Origin: an uncultured Ruminococcus sp.
Lineage (GTDB): Bacteria; Bacillota; Clostridia; Oscillospirales; Acutalibacteraceae
Direction of reading: 5' to 3'
DNA: 45,309 nt
Assembly: GCA_902785365.1 (NCBI GenBank)
Contig: CACZYC010000015.1
Coordinates: 1 to 45,309 of the forward strand
Made by a program: the position numbers and the translations under genes. The notes beneath the pieces were generated by a model. It saw only the letters and a list, made by a program, of their open reading frames with translations, was not told where the DNA came from and made no database searches. Positions 16,129-27,150 of this stretch are shown in pieces (position 1 is the first letter of the stretch; each line of letters begins with the position of its first letter).

Positions 16129-18219
16129 ATGAACGTACCTGAATTATTCTCAAGCAAAGTATTCAACGACGACGTAATGAAAGACAAGCTGCCTAAGCCT
16201 GTCTACAAAGCGCTCAAGGCTACCATTGAGAACGGCGAGGCGCTTGATTCCAACATAGCCAACGCCGTGGCTCACGCTATGAAGGAGTGGGCTATCGACC
16301 AAGGGTGCACACATTACACACACTGGTTTCAGCCTCTCACGGGCGTAACAGCCGAAAAACACGACAGTTTTATCACACCAGACGGCGACGGCAAGGTTAT
16401 GATGACCTTCAGCGGCAAGGAGCTCATTAAGGGCGAGCCCGACGCGTCAAGTTTCCCCTCCGGCGGTATCCGCGCCACATTTGAGGCGAGAGGCTACACA
16501 GCCTGGGATCCCACCTCCCCAGCTTTCGCCAAGGACGGCACTCTTTATATCCCGACAGCTTTCGCCTCATACACAGGCGAGGTTCTGGACAAAAAGACTC
16601 CTCTTCTACGTTCAATGGAGAGCTTGTCAAAGCAGGCTATCCGTATATTAAAGCTGTTCGGCAAGAATGATGTTACACGCGTCAAGACAAATGTAGGCCC
16701 CGAACAGGAGTACTTCCTTATTGACAAGGCTATGTACGACGCGCGCCCCGACCTTATCTATACAGGCAGAACACTATTTGGCGCGAAAGCTCCCAAAGGT
16801 CAGGAGCTTGACGACCATTACTTCGGTTCAATCAAGACCAGAGTTAAAGAGTTTATGGCTGAGCTCGACAAGGAGCTCTGGAGCTATGGCATTCTCGCCA
16901 AGACAAAGCACAACGAGGTTGCTCCGTCACAGCACGAGATTGCTCCCGTATTCACAATAACAAACATAGCCGTTGACCAGAACGAGCTTATGATGGAGCT
17001 ACTTAAAAAGACAGCGGAAAAGATGGGCCTTGTCTGTCTGCTGCACGAAAAGCCTTTTGCGGGCGTTAACGGCTCAGGCAAACATAACAACTGGTCGCTT
17101 CTTACTAACACAGGCGAAAACCTCCTCAAACCCGGTAAAAAGCCTGAAGACAACTTACAGTTCCTGCTCTTCCTCGCCGCTATCGTTAAGGGCGTTGACG
17201 AGTATCAGGATCTGCTCAGAATCTCCGTAGCCTCAGCGGGCAACGATCACCGTCTGGGCGCTAACGAGGCTCCGCCCGCTATTATGTCCGTATTCCTCGG
17301 CGACCAGCTTGACGCTGTTGTACACTCCATTGAGGAAGGCGAGGACTACGAGAGCGAAAAGCTCGATAATATGGAACTCGGCGTTGAGGTTCTGCCCTCT
17401 CTGAGAATGGACACAACAGACCGCAACCGCACCTCCCCCTTTGCTTTTACGGGAAACAGATTTGAGTTCAGAAGCCTCGGTTCATCCGTAAACGTAGCGA
17501 GCCCCAACATTGTGCTCAATACAATCGTTGCCGAGGAGCTCAAGGAGTTCGCCGACCACCTTGAATCTATCAAGGACGTTAAGCGCGCTATGAAGCGTCT
17601 TATCGCCAGAACTTTCAAGCAGCACGACCGTATTATATTCAACGGCGACAACTATTCCAAAGAATGGGAAGATGAAGCCGAAAGACGCGGACTGCTTAAC
17701 CTCAAGACTGTTCCCGACGCTGTTAAGCATTACACAGAGAAAAAGAACGTTAAGCTCTTTAAATCAAACAACGTATTCACCAAGGGCGAGATGGAAGCCA
17801 GATACGAGGTTGACCTCGAGAACTACGCCAAGATTATCAAAATCGAGGCTCTCACAATGATTGAGATGTCAAAGAAAGATATCATACCCGCTGTCAACGA
17901 GTATGTAAAATCTCTGACAGATACAGCTCTCGCAAAGCAGGAACTCTCAACGGATATTCCCGTGATACTCGAGAAGAGACTGATTACCGATTTGAGCGAG
18001 AAACTTGTAGAATTCGCTGATAAACTGACTGAGCTTGAAAACGACCTCGAAAAGGCAGACGGGCTCCAGAAGAATATGCAGAATTACGCGGACTTCTTCA
18101 AGGATGTAATCCTGACTGATATGAACGCGCTCAGAGAAATCGGCGACTATATGGAAACTCAGACAGGTTCCGAGTACTGGCCTTATCCCTCTTACGGCGA
18201 AATGCTGTTTGGAGTATAA
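16129..18219 (+). CDS. glnN: Glutamine synthetase type III
   Basis: ATP-dependent amidation of glutamate to glutamine in the cytoplasm, the main ammonium-assimilation step. The 696-residue length, N-terminal V-P-E-L-F-x-S-x-V-F and C-terminal extension are typical of GSIII. Catalytic motifs include G-P-E-Q-E-Y-F-L-I near residue 200, [12 protein letters not shown] near 265 and [10 protein letters not shown] near 318, which carry the metal and substrate residues of the family. GGAGGGG precedes ATG 16129. The frame remains open back to 16024, but the extra sequence overlaps the promoter. Single-gene unit in a region with gdhA about 3 kb downstream on the other strand. No visible nitrogen-control site or riboswitch. 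Confidence 0.95.
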   Translation: MNVPELFSSKVFNDDVMKDKLPKPVYKALKATIENGEALDSNIANAVAHAMKEWAIDQGCTHYTHWFQPLTGVTAEKHDSFITPDGDGKVMMTFSGKELIKGEPDASSFPSGGIRATFEARGYTAWDPTSPAFAKDGTLYIPTAFASYTGEVLDKKTPLLRSMESLSKQAIRILKLFGKNDVTRVKTNVGPEQEYFLIDKAMYDARPDLIYTGRTLFGAKAPKGQELDDHYFGSIKTRVKEFMAELDKELWSYGILAKTKHNEVAPSQHEIAPVFTITNIAVDQNELMMELLKKTAEKMGLVCLLHEKPFAGVNGSGKHNNWSLLTNTGENLLKPGKKPEDNLQFLLFLAAIVKGVDEYQDLLRISVASAGNDHRLGANEAPPAIMSVFLGDQLDAVVHSIEEGEDYESEKLDNMELGVEVLPSLRMDTTDRNRTSPFAFTGNRFEFRSLGSSVNVASPNIVLNTIVAEELKEFADHLESIKDVKRAMKRLIARTFKQHDRIIFNGDNYSKEWEDEAERRGLLNLKTVPDAVKHYTEKKNVKLFKSNNVFTKGEMEARYEVDLENYAKIIKIEALTMIEMSKKDIIPAVNEYVKSLTDTALAKQELSTDIPVILEKRLITDLSEKLVEFADKLTELENDLEKADGLQKNMQNYADFFKDVILTDMNALREIGDYMETQTGSEYWPYPSYGEMLFGV

Positions 18220-18595
18220 TTCGCAAGCGAATTATACTCAGTGATCAGTGATTAGCAGTCAGTTGTCAGTTGTGGTCGGGCAGAAACCTTCCATCTTCCA
18301 CAACGTTCCCCAGTACAAAAATATAGTCGTTATGCGGACAGCTTGGAGCGCAGTCCTTTAACTCCTTATTTTGCACAGCGCTTTTGCTCCCTTAATCCGA
18401 CACTGTCGGCGGTCGCAACGCTACCCGATTGTATTAATAATGATTTAAACTAATTAAACCCAAAGGTTCAGCTTTTAATGCGCCTTTGGGTTTATATTAT
18501 AGTATTAGATGTTTTATTAATAGTTCGGGAACATAAGGTTTGTACTAATCAGGCTTTTGTTCTCGACATTCACTAACCACTGACTACTGACCACT
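18220..18595. other. 376-base gene-free region after glnN
   Basis: It holds degenerate TCAGTGGTCAGT-type repeats at both ends (about 18240-18275 and 18570-18595) and a hairpin with a 16-base loop, AAACCCAAAGG/CCTTTGGGTTT (18456-18493), that could terminate glnN. A GC-richer stretch (about 18340-18425) has no reading frame with a ribosome site on either strand and no tRNA or known riboswitch signature. Confidence 0.5.
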
Positions 18596-18624
18596 AAAAA
18601 AGCAGCCTTTTCGGCTGCTTTTTT
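18596..18624. terminator. Bidirectional terminator
   Basis: GCAGCC pairs with GGCTGC around TTTTC, flanked by A5-6 and T6 runs. It lies 6 bases beyond the stop of the YbjQ gene. Confidence 0.85.
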
Positions 18625-18629
18625 GATAA

Positions 18630-18941
18630 TTATTTAAACTTAACAGCTGTGCCTGTTGCCATAATCTCGGCGGCGCCCTCCATAACAGCGGAGCTTGCAA
18701 ATCTAACATTTACAACCGCGTCAGCGCCCATCTGCTTAGCCTGATCTACCATACGCTGTGTAGCGACGTCTCTTGCTTCCTGCATCATCTTTGTGTAGGA
18801 ACCGAGCTCGCCGCCTATTAAACTCTTTAATCCCGCGCCGATGTCCTTGAACGCGTTCTTGGACTGTACCATTGAGCCCGATACAAGACCGAGAGTCTCA
18901 AATTCTTTTCCTGAAATTGTTTCTGTTGTTACTAATAACAT
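18630..18941 (-). CDS. YbjQ/UPF0145 family protein
   Basis: A 103-residue small cytoplasmic protein of the YbjQ (heavy-metal-binding domain, PF01906) family. It shows the family pattern: T-T-E-T-I-S-G at the start, then L-G-L-V-S-G near residue 17, A-R-D-V-A-T-Q-R-M near 57, G-A-D-A-V-V-N-V-R-F near 71 and A-T-G-T-A-V at the end. The molecular function is not established. The fold forms ring-like oligomers in known structures. GGAGG is 9 bases before the start. Monocistronic, with a terminator directly after. Confidence 0.88.
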   Translation of the reverse strand: MLLVTTETISGKEFETLGLVSGSMVQSKNAFKDIGAGLKSLIGGELGSYTKMMQEARDVATQRMVDQAKQMGADAVVNVRFASSAVMEGAAEIMATGTAVKFK

Positions 18942-19025
18942 TTCAATATTCCTCCAAAATATTAATTGAGAATTTCACAATTCCCTTAACTATTATATTA
19001 TCATACTTTACAAAATAATGCAACG

Positions 19026-19056
19026 AAAAACGGAGCGGTTCATCTGAACCGCTCCG
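19026..19056 (-). terminator. Terminator of the CHAP-like protein gene
   Basis: CGGAGCGGTTCA (19031-19042) pairs with TGAACCGCTCCG (19045-19056). On the minus strand a T run (complement of 19026-19030) follows. Confidence 0.82.
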
Positions 19057-19067
19057 CATAATAATAT

Positions 19068-21011
19068 TTATTTTACTTTAATCTTAACCGTCACGGTCTT
19101 ACTTCCAGCCTTGTAGGTTGTATTGCCCGCGGCGGTGACTTTGACTTTAACCGTGTATGTGCCTTTCTTAGTGCCCTTCTTAACGGTCAGCTTGCCGTTC
19201 TTTTTGTTGACGGCAACTTTTGCGCTGCCTGAGGCTTTCTTGTAGGTTACAGTGCCTTTGGCGTTCTTTACGGTTATAGCTGATACGGTCACAGCCTTTT
19301 TCTTTACTGTAGCATACTTGACTGTCTTTGCAGTTGTTTTAACACTAATTGTGTTGGCTTTTTGCTTAACTGTGATTTTAACCGAAGCGGACTTGCCGTT
19401 GTTCTTAGCTGTGATAGTTACTGTGCCCGCTTTAAGTCCTTTTACTACACCCTTTGAACTTACTGTAGCAACCTTTGTGTTGCTTGAAGTAAAGGTTGTA
19501 GCGCCGTTGGGATTCTCAACTGTAGCATTTACGGTTGTTGTATCGCCTACATAGATTGATGTCTTAGCCGCTTTTACCGAAATAGAAGTCTTGGCTTCTG
19601 TGGTAGGTTCGGTTGCTTGTGTTTGCGAAGCGGGCTGTGTAGGCTCCGTAGCCTGAGTGCCCTGTGTTTCAGTCGTAATCGTTTCGACGGGCTCGGTCGC
19701 CTGAGTCTGTGTCGCCTGTGTTGCCTGTGTTGACTGTGTAGGCTGAGTAACCTCTGTGGGAGTAGTCGGCTCGGTTGACTGAGTGACATCAGTAGGCTCA
19801 GTAGTTTGTGTGGCTTGAGTATCTTCGGTTGACGATGTTGTTTGGGTAGATTCTGTTGATTGAGTTTCGCTTGAACTAGGTTGGGTCGGTTGACTTTCGC
19901 TGTGACTTGAAGGCTCAATTTTGGGATTAACTATAATTTTTATTTTATTAGAACAAATTTTGTAATCATTTACTTTCCCTTCTGCATAAACATAATACTC
20001 TCCAGGATTAATAAAATAGTTTTTATACGTTCTTGAAGATGTTGAATCTCCTGAATAATACGTTGTTCCGTTCTTTTCAAAGCAAATCTTTACTTGCTGA
20101 CAAGCAGACAATCCACTATATACAAAAGTTATCTCCTCGTTAACATCAACAGTTGTTTTATTCACTGACAAAACAGGATCAAATACATAAACAGTAATTT
20201 TTTGTGAATAATACCATTTTCCATTGTATAGCCCGCCGACATAAACTCGATATAAACCTTCTTTTTCAAAATATGTGTCAAAGAATCGTGAACTTGTCGA
20301 ATCTTTAGTATAGTATTTTTTACCGTTTCCATCTTCGAAATAGAACTCTGCTTTACTACACTCAGATAAACCAGAATACCAAAAAGTGATTTCTTCGTTA
20401 ACCATAACATAATTCTTATTATCTCCAACAGTAGGAGTTGGAGTTGAAGTCGGAGATCCTCCGCCTGTCAGGTTGTTACCGTTTAAATGATGCTTAAAAG
20501 TAAATTTGCCTTGAAGTTCGCTTAACGAAATTTGAACATCCCAACGTACGGCTCCATAATAACCTTCTCCTTCCCAAGTAAAATTACCCTCGGCATATCT
20601 GATAGTCGAACCATTAACATAGGTTATAAAGATAGTATGACCATCATTGTTTACTGAAACTATATCCCCCGCGTTAAAGGATGATTTGTCATAGCTCTTT
20701 GTCCAGCCACCGTTGGAAGTATACTGTGAACTTCCAAAACAGTAATATGCTAATTTGTTGGCAAATCCTTTACATGTCCACGCAAGCGCGGTACCGTTCT
20801 CATAATAAGTATAATTTGGGGTTGATTTCTCAGGATAACTCGACTTAAGCTCATTAAGCTTTGTCGCGAACTGTGATTCGTTAAGCAAAGTGTAACCTGT
20901 TGGATTTTTCCCACTTTCAGTTGCGTTCGCGTTTATTGGTGCTACCGTAATTACGCTGATTAGCATCAACAGGGCTAATACTATGCTTGCCAGTTGTCTT
21001 ACTCTTTTCAT
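19068..21011 (-). CDS. Secreted CHAP-like cysteine hydrolase with Ig-like modules
   Basis: 647 residues. Signal peptide to A-N-A near residue 30. Residues about 40-175 look like a papain-fold CHAP/NlpC-type domain: W-T-C-K-G-F-A-N-K-L-A places the nucleophile at Cys80, N-D-G-H-T-I-F-I at His125, and Y-A-E-G-N-F offers Glu141/Asn143 as third residue. The class cleaves peptidoglycan peptides or amide bonds. Two repeats of about 80 residues follow, each with V-N-E-E-I-T-F-x-Y-S-G-L-S and D-S-T-S-S-R. Then comes a Thr/Gln/Ser/Pro/Glu linker of about 110 residues, a Big_2 domain (S-S-N-T-K-V-A-T-V), and the basic C-terminal module shared with the proteins at 5184 and 22796. AGGAGAG precedes the ATG. 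Could act in cell-wall remodelling or in killing neighbours. Enzymatic call is by motif only. Confidence 0.8.
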   Translation of the reverse strand: MKRVRQLASIVLALLMLISVITVAPINANATESGKNPTGYTLLNESQFATKLNELKSSYPEKSTPNYTYYENGTALAWTCKGFANKLAYYCFGSSQYTSNGGWTKSYDKSSFNAGDIVSVNNDGHTIFITYVNGSTIRYAEGNFTWEGEGYYGAVRWDVQISLSELQGKFTFKHHLNGNNLTGGGSPTSTPTPTVGDNKNYVMVNEEITFWYSGLSECSKAEFYFEDGNGKKYYTKDSTSSRFFDTYFEKEGLYRVYVGGLYNGKWYYSQKITVYVFDPVLSVNKTTVDVNEEITFVYSGLSACQQVKICFEKNGTTYYSGDSTSSRTYKNYFINPGEYYVYAEGKVNDYKICSNKIKIIVNPKIEPSSHSESQPTQPSSSETQSTESTQTTSSTEDTQATQTTEPTDVTQSTEPTTPTEVTQPTQSTQATQATQTQATEPVETITTETQGTQATEPTQPASQTQATEPTTEAKTSISVKAAKTSIYVGDTTTVNATVENPNGATTFTSSNTKVATVSSKGVVKGLKAGTVTITAKNNGKSASVKITVKQKANTISVKTTAKTVKYATVKKKAVTVSAITVKNAKGTVTYKKASGSAKVAVNKKNGKLTVKKGTKKGTYTVKVKVTAAGNTTYKAGSKTVTVKIKVK

Positions 21012-21151
21012 ATGTTTCTCTCCTTAAAAAATAAAAAACCACACAATCGAAGCTGTATACCAAAACACACGCTCAATTTGCACTTTTATTTTATCACACT
21101 TCTCTCTGAAATGCTCGCCAAAAATGCACACTGATATTTATGCAAAACGCA

Positions 21152-21183
21152 CAAAAGCGGAGCGGTATAAAAACCGCTCCGCT
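21152..21183 (-). terminator. Terminator of gdhA
   Basis: AGCGGAGCGGT (21156-21166) pairs with ACCGCTCCGCT (21173-21183). On the minus strand TTTTGTGCGTTTT follows. Confidence 0.8.
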
Positions 21184-21217
21184 AATTAAGCATTACGCAT
21201 TAATAATTGTGAATTGA

Positions 21218-22764
<1,547 letters not shown>

Positions 22765-22795
22765 ATTTGCGCATTACGAATCACAAAACGTGAAA

Positions 22796-25700
22796 TTATT
22801 TAACTGTAATCTTAACCGAAACAGTCTTAGTGAGCGGTTTATACTTGTTGTTTCCTGCTACTTTAACCGTTATCTTTACTGTATACTTACCCTTCTTCAT
22901 GCCTTTCTTGAGGGTAATCTTACCGTTCTTTTTGTTGACAGTAATATTCTTGTCGCCCTTTTTCTTGGTGTAAGTTACCTTGCCCTTAGGCTTTTTAACG
23001 GTAACAGCCTTGACTGACTGGGCTTTTTGCTGAAGGCTGCTGTACTTGACAGTCTTTGCGCTCGCCTTAATCTTAGCGGTGTTCTTCTTCTTGATTACTG
23101 TTATTGTCACAGATTTGCTCTTGCCGTTGTTTGTAGCGGTGATTTTAACCTTACCCGCTTTTTTGGCTGTTACCTTACCCTTTGAGTTAACAGTCGCAAT
23201 CTTTGTATTACTGGACTTAAACTTAGTTGTACCTACGGGATTTGTAACCGTGGCTGTTACAGTGGTTGTGCCGCCTACATAAATCTTGGATTTCTTAGCT
23301 TTCAGCTTAACAGTTGTCGCGGTGGACTTAATAGTTACGTCGTACTCTACATCAAAGCCCATAATTGTGGCAACCGCGGTGTATGTGCCGCCCGCTGTCC
23401 ATTGATTGTAATAATCCTGATCAGTCTCGGAATAGTTATACCACAAGCCGAATCTTCTGCCCAGATACTCAATATAACCATCTTCATCGCTCTTTAGGGT
23501 AGCGCCATCTTTAAATGTTACGGTGTAGTTTACGGGAGCCGGGTTGTAATAGAAGTATTCTCCTACCAAATTATCGTCATCATCAAAGCAGTAATCGTAA
23601 TCTCCGTAATCCTCGTCGAATTCGGTGATCTTGCATACATCGTTAATCTTTACACTCTTAATCGGGTTCTCGATAACTTTAACATTGAATGTTGTATCGA
23701 ATCCTAAGATTTTGGCTTTTACAACATAAGTGCCGCCGACTTCCCATTGATTCTCGGGGCTCTGATCGTCTTCTATATCGGTTAATTCATAGTATTCACC
23801 ATTATAGAAAATCGTACCGTACTCACCGTGGATAACAGTGTCATCATCGAGCTTAACTGTAATTGAAGCGTCGCCTGTGTTGTAATCGTATCTGGTCCAT
23901 TCATTGCCATCATCATCGTACATTGTTTCACAATCATACTGGTCAATTACAACAAAGTCATCAATTTGAGCGCTCACTACCGGCGTATTTCCAACCGTTG
24001 CCTGATATTCAAACGCAAATCCTAAAACATTAGCTGTACATGTATATGTACTGCCGACTGTCCACGGAGTTTCAGCGCTCTGATTATCTGTGATATCTTC
24101 TATGTAATACCATTCACCGTCATATAATACGCCGCCTTCAAAGTCGCTGTTAAGGACAGTGTCGTCTTTTAAAGTAACGGTGTACTGTGTGGGATAAGTG
24201 TAATATCTGAAGTATTTACTCTCTAATTGGTCAGTCTCTTCGTCGTATTGATATTCCCATTCACCCGAAGCGTTTTCGATAAGCTTCAAAGGTTCAGCCT
24301 CAACCTTTTTAACAGGACTTGGAACAACCTCTACCTCAAACTCAGCTGAAACACCGAGGATAGTACCTGTTGCGGTATGTGTGCCCACTCCCCAGGGATT
24401 ATCAGAAGACTGGTCGTCCTCTATATTGAGGTAGAAATAATCATCATCATATTCGACACCGCCATAGACGTCGCTTTCATATGTTTCCCCGTTACTGAGT
24501 GTAACAGTAAACTTCGGCATATATTCATAACAGGAGCCGTCTTCGGATTTATGAGTACCTTCAATAATTGTTATTTTTGAAATATCAACTTTTTTAGCGG
24601 GAGTTCCCTTTACGTTAACGGTAACAGGAGCTGTTGTACCGAGCACCGATACAGTGGCGGAATATGTTCCGACGCCCCAGATATTATCCTTGCTCTGATT
24701 GTCAATGAACTCTACGGGGATATAAATGTCCTTGTAATAATAATCTCCATCATCGTCGGCGGTAACTACAGTTCCGTCAAACATTGTTATCTCGAGACCT
24801 ACGTATTTTTCGTAATTGATTCTCTCATAGGGTTCTTCGCTTTCATCGTCGGGTACGGTGAAGTAAGAATCCACGCCCTTTGTAGCTGTAACAGTCTCAG
24901 GAATAACCTTAACAGACTTAACGGGATTACTGTTTATTGTAACAGTAAAATCATCTGTCAATGAACCAATGCTTCCCGTTACCGTATAGCTATTTCCGGG
25001 TTCCCACTGGCTTTCATACGACTGGTCATCATCATAATTGAGTTTATACATGTATCCGTCAATAGTTACCGAACCGTTGTGGCCTTTGACCGTTGAACCG
25101 TTTGCGAGCTGAACGCTGAACTCGGGAGTATATACATACTCGTTATAAAAATCCTCATAGTTCCAATCATACTCAGGGTTGCAGTCTATGTCTCTGTAAA
25201 TCTCAACGTCGTTTATTGTCAAACCGACAATCTGACTCTCAATTACAGTAACTTTAATCTCCTGATATTTGGCACCTACAAAGATAAACGCTCTGTGTAC
25301 GCCGGCGCCCCACTCGTTGTCATCATCCTGGTCATCTGAATTGTTAATGCGATAAGTAACGTCGCCTACAGTTATTTCTTCGTCATCAAGATATTTTGTG
25401 ACAACTGAATTATCCTTAAGAGTAATCTCTATCTCGGGATTGTAATTAAACTCTTTGTAAGTATACTTTTCGCCATCCATATAATATGTGGCGAGCGAGG
25501 AATCCACTCCATCCATTACAGTTACGTCCTTAACGCTGATGCTCTTGATATCGGACTCCGTAATTGTATAATTAAACTTATACTCTTTTCCGAAAAGGAT
25601 TGCACTAACTTTGCGTGTACCAACCTGCCACGGCTCGGCATACTGCATTGTATTGACATCAGCACTTTTTATTTTGCCAAGCAACTCAACACTGCCGTCA

Positions 25701-26509
25701 TCGGACTTGACTGATTCGCCTGTCTTCAAATAAACAGTGAACTCGGGCTCATCGTTGTAGTAGAAATACGCTTTATCAAATACGCTCTGCTCTGTCTCAT
25801 CGTCCCATGAATAATAGGAACCTAGATAGCCGTTTGTACCCTCAACGCAGGTTATGTCCTCAAACTCAACTTTGCTGATCGGGCTTTCCTGAACATTAAC
25901 TACAGCGGTAGTCTCGAGGCCGAGAATACTGTATGTAACTTCGTGGTTGCCTGTTGACCAAGGAGTCTCCCAGGACTGGTCATCCATACAATCAACTGTA
26001 AATTCAACACCGTTGTATGTGATGATGCCGTCCTCATCGGATGTCAGAACTGTGTCATCCTCCAGGGTTACTTTGCACTCAATCTGGTCAGCATATTCAT
26101 AGCTCGCCCATGCATGCTCGTTTTCGTAATCATCATAAGATTTGACATACTGAGAGTCCAGATCCTCATAAAGATCTATTTTCTCAACTGTCATACTTTT
26201 GGGCGCAGCCATATCGCCCGACGGCAAGGTTTCGTCAGGCACGGTTTCATCTGTTGGATCTGTCTCGTCGCTGGGATCTGTCTCATCGCTGGGATCTGTC
26301 TCATCGCTCTCAGACGGTTCTGATTCATCATTGTCGTTATCAGCAGTTTTAACAACAGAATCCACGCCTTTTGCGGTTTTTGTTTCATCCACAGTCGTAC
26401 TCTGCTCGGTTTCATCAACCGCGTATGCCGAAATCGGCGCAACGGTGAATACACTCAAAAGCATAAGTAAGGCTAAGAAGATGCTTAATAGTTTTGGTAG
26501 TGATCTCAT
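22796..26509 (-). CDS. Large secreted protein with nine Ig-like tandem repeats
   Basis: 1237 residues, very acidic in its repeat part and basic at the C-terminus. Signal peptide to A-Y-A near residue 30. An Asp/Glu/Ser/Thr/Pro spacer contains S-D-E-T-D-P three times (about residues 62-90). Then come nine tandem units of about 95-110 residues, each ending with a W-x-x-G signature, a short beta segment with (L/F/M)-G, and a V-x-x-x-P-(V/I)-K-x-V-like boundary. The signatures include T-P-W-S-T-G, E-P-W-Q-V-G, N-E-W-G-A-G, S-Q-W-E-P-G, N-I-W-G-V-G, N-P-W-G-V-G, T-P-W-T-V-G, N-Q-W-E-V-G and N-Q-W-T-A-G. Aromatic Tyr-rich stretches (x-x-Y-x-Y-x-P-x-F-x-V-x-L) open each unit. A Big_2 domain and the shared basic module close the protein. 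It looks like a surface stalk or adhesin. No catalytic motif. AGGAGG and a near-consensus promoter precede it. Confidence 0.85.
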   Translation of the reverse strand: MRSLPKLLSIFLALLMLLSVFTVAPISAYAVDETEQSTTVDETKTAKGVDSVVKTADNDNDESEPSESDETDPSDETDPSDETDPTDETVPDETLPSGDMAAPKSMTVEKIDLYEDLDSQYVKSYDDYENEHAWASYEYADQIECKVTLEDDTVLTSDEDGIITYNGVEFTVDCMDDQSWETPWSTGNHEVTYSILGLETTAVVNVQESPISKVEFEDITCVEGTNGYLGSYYSWDDETEQSVFDKAYFYYNDEPEFTVYLKTGESVKSDDGSVELLGKIKSADVNTMQYAEPWQVGTRKVSAILFGKEYKFNYTITESDIKSISVKDVTVMDGVDSSLATYYMDGEKYTYKEFNYNPEIEITLKDNSVVTKYLDDEEITVGDVTYRINNSDDQDDDNEWGAGVHRAFIFVGAKYQEIKVTVIESQIVGLTINDVEIYRDIDCNPEYDWNYEDFYNEYVYTPEFSVQLANGSTVKGHNGSVTIDGYMYKLNYDDDQSYESQWEPGNSYTVTGSIGSLTDDFTVTINSNPVKSVKVIPETVTATKGVDSYFTVPDDESEEPYERINYEKYVGLEITMFDGTVVTADDDGDYYYKDIYIPVEFIDNQSKDNIWGVGTYSATVSVLGTTAPVTVNVKGTPAKKVDISKITIIEGTHKSEDGSCYEYMPKFTVTLSNGETYESDVYGGVEYDDDYFYLNIEDDQSSDNPWGVGTHTATGTILGVSAEFEVEVVPSPVKKVEAEPLKLIENASGEWEYQYDEETDQLESKYFRYYTYPTQYTVTLKDDTVLNSDFEGGVLYDGEWYYIEDITDNQSAETPWTVGSTYTCTANVLGFAFEYQATVGNTPVVSAQIDDFVVIDQYDCETMYDDDGNEWTRYDYNTGDASITVKLDDDTVIHGEYGTIFYNGEYYELTDIEDDQSPENQWEVGGTYVVKAKILGFDTTFNVKVIENPIKSVKINDVCKITEFDEDYGDYDYCFDDDDNLVGEYFYYNPAPVNYTVTFKDGATLKSDEDGYIEYLGRRFGLWYNYSETDQDYYNQWTAGGTYTAVATIMGFDVEYDVTIKSTATTVKLKAKKSKIYVGGTTTVTATVTNPVGTTKFKSSNTKIATVNSKGKVTAKKAGKVKITATNNGKSKSVTITVIKKKNTAKIKASAKTVKYSSLQQKAQSVKAVTVKKPKGKVTYTKKKGDKNITVNKKNGKITLKKGMKKGKYTVKITVKVAGNNKYKPLTKTVSVKITVK
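26256..26309 (-). repeat. Three 18-base coding tandem repeats
   Basis: GGATCTGTCTC(A/G)TCGCT(G/C) repeats three times and encodes Ser-Asp-Glu-Thr-Asp-Pro units of the N-terminal spacer. Such arrays change length by slippage, in frame. Confidence 0.8.
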
Positions 26510-26538
26510 TTTCTATCCCTCCTAATAAAGATGTAATA

Positions 26539-26567
26539 ATTATACAATTTTTACATAAAAAAGTCAA
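26539..26567 (-). promoter_or_regulatory. Promoter of the nine-repeat protein gene
   Basis: On the minus strand, TTGACT (26562-26567) and a perfect TATAAT (26539-26544) are separated by 17 bases, about 30 bases before the start codon. Confidence 0.8.
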
Positions 26568-26572
26568 TTATT

Positions 26573-27049
26573 CTATACAATTCCACTTGTACGCGCATTA
26601 ATCAATTTGATTATTTCAACGGGATTCACGCAAACCTGCGTACCGATTTTGCCCGCGCTGATATATATTCTCTCAAAACTGAGCGCGCTTTCGTCAAAAA
26701 CAGTGACAAAGCTTCCCCTCATCCCCAAAGGGGAAACATTACCGCGTTCATATCCGCAAATCTTTTTGAGGTCTTTTACATGAGTCATCTCAATACTCTT
26801 CTCCCCTACGACTTTTGCCGCTTTTTTCAGATTAAGTGTGGTATTAACGGGAATATCAAATACATAATACTCACCCGACTTTCCCCTGACGACAAGTGTT
26901 TTGAACACAGTGTCGGGATTCTGCCCCATAAGCACGGCGACCTCGTTACCCTCAACAGCCTCATTACCGTGAGGATATTCAAGAGCTTCGTACTCAATTT
27001 TTGCTCTGTCGAGAATACGCATTACGTTTGTTTTGACTTGCTTTGACAT
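26573..27049 (-). CDS. ybaK: Cys-tRNA(Pro)/Cys-tRNA(Cys) deacylase YbaK
   Basis: Trans-editing enzyme that hydrolyses cysteine mischarged onto tRNA-Pro. 158 residues, normal for the YbaK/EbsC family. Visible family features are T-N-V-M-R-I-L-D at the start, Y-P-H-G near residue 25, V-F-K-T-L-V-V-R-G (catalytic Lys near residue 50), P-V-N-T-T-L-N-L-K-K-A-A-K near 68, and G-Y-E-R-G-N-V-S-P-L-G-M-R near 100. AAAGGAATATTTATG gives a clear start. Divergent from the AbrB/HipA-like pair. Two TATAAT-like sequences lie upstream (27065-27089), but I cannot choose a -35. Confidence 0.93.
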   Translation of the reverse strand: MSKQVKTNVMRILDRAKIEYEALEYPHGNEAVEGNEVAVLMGQNPDTVFKTLVVRGKSGEYYVFDIPVNTTLNLKKAAKVVGEKSIEMTHVKDLKKICGYERGNVSPLGMRGSFVTVFDESALSFERIYISAGKIGTQVCVNPVEIIKLINARTSGIV

Positions 27050-27105
27050 AAATATTCCTTTCGTATTATATTTCTTTCAGAGAATTATATTTAATTAAAA
27101 ACCTG

Positions 27106-27134
27106 TTGACTATTCGTAACGAATAGTATATAAT
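27106..27134 (+). promoter_or_regulatory. Promoter of the AbrB-like/HipA-like pair
   Basis: TTGACT (27106-27111) and a perfect TATAAT (27129-27134) are separated by exactly 17 bases. The start near 27141 leaves a leader of only about 10 bases before ATG 27151. Confidence 0.85.
27109..27127. promoter_or_regulatory. Operator palindrome inside the promoter
   Basis: ACTATTCG-TAA-CGAATAGT, a perfect 8-base inverted repeat with a 3-base centre. It overlaps the end of the -35, fills the spacer and abuts the -10. A dimer bound here would block RNA polymerase. The first gene encodes an AbrB-like protein, the likely ligand, which implies autorepression. Confidence 0.7.
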
Positions 27135-27150
27135 ATTTTTGGTGATTAAT

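Noticed and set aside
18220..18595. tRNA, 6S or signal recognition particle RNA in the glnN-ybjQ gap
   Set aside because: No TTCGAATC-type T-arm, no tetraloop signature and no promoter-terminator pair framing the GC-richer stretch.
26191..26525. Antisense and shifted frames across the S-D-E-T-D-P repeats
   Set aside because: Repeat-derived shadows of the nine-repeat protein gene.
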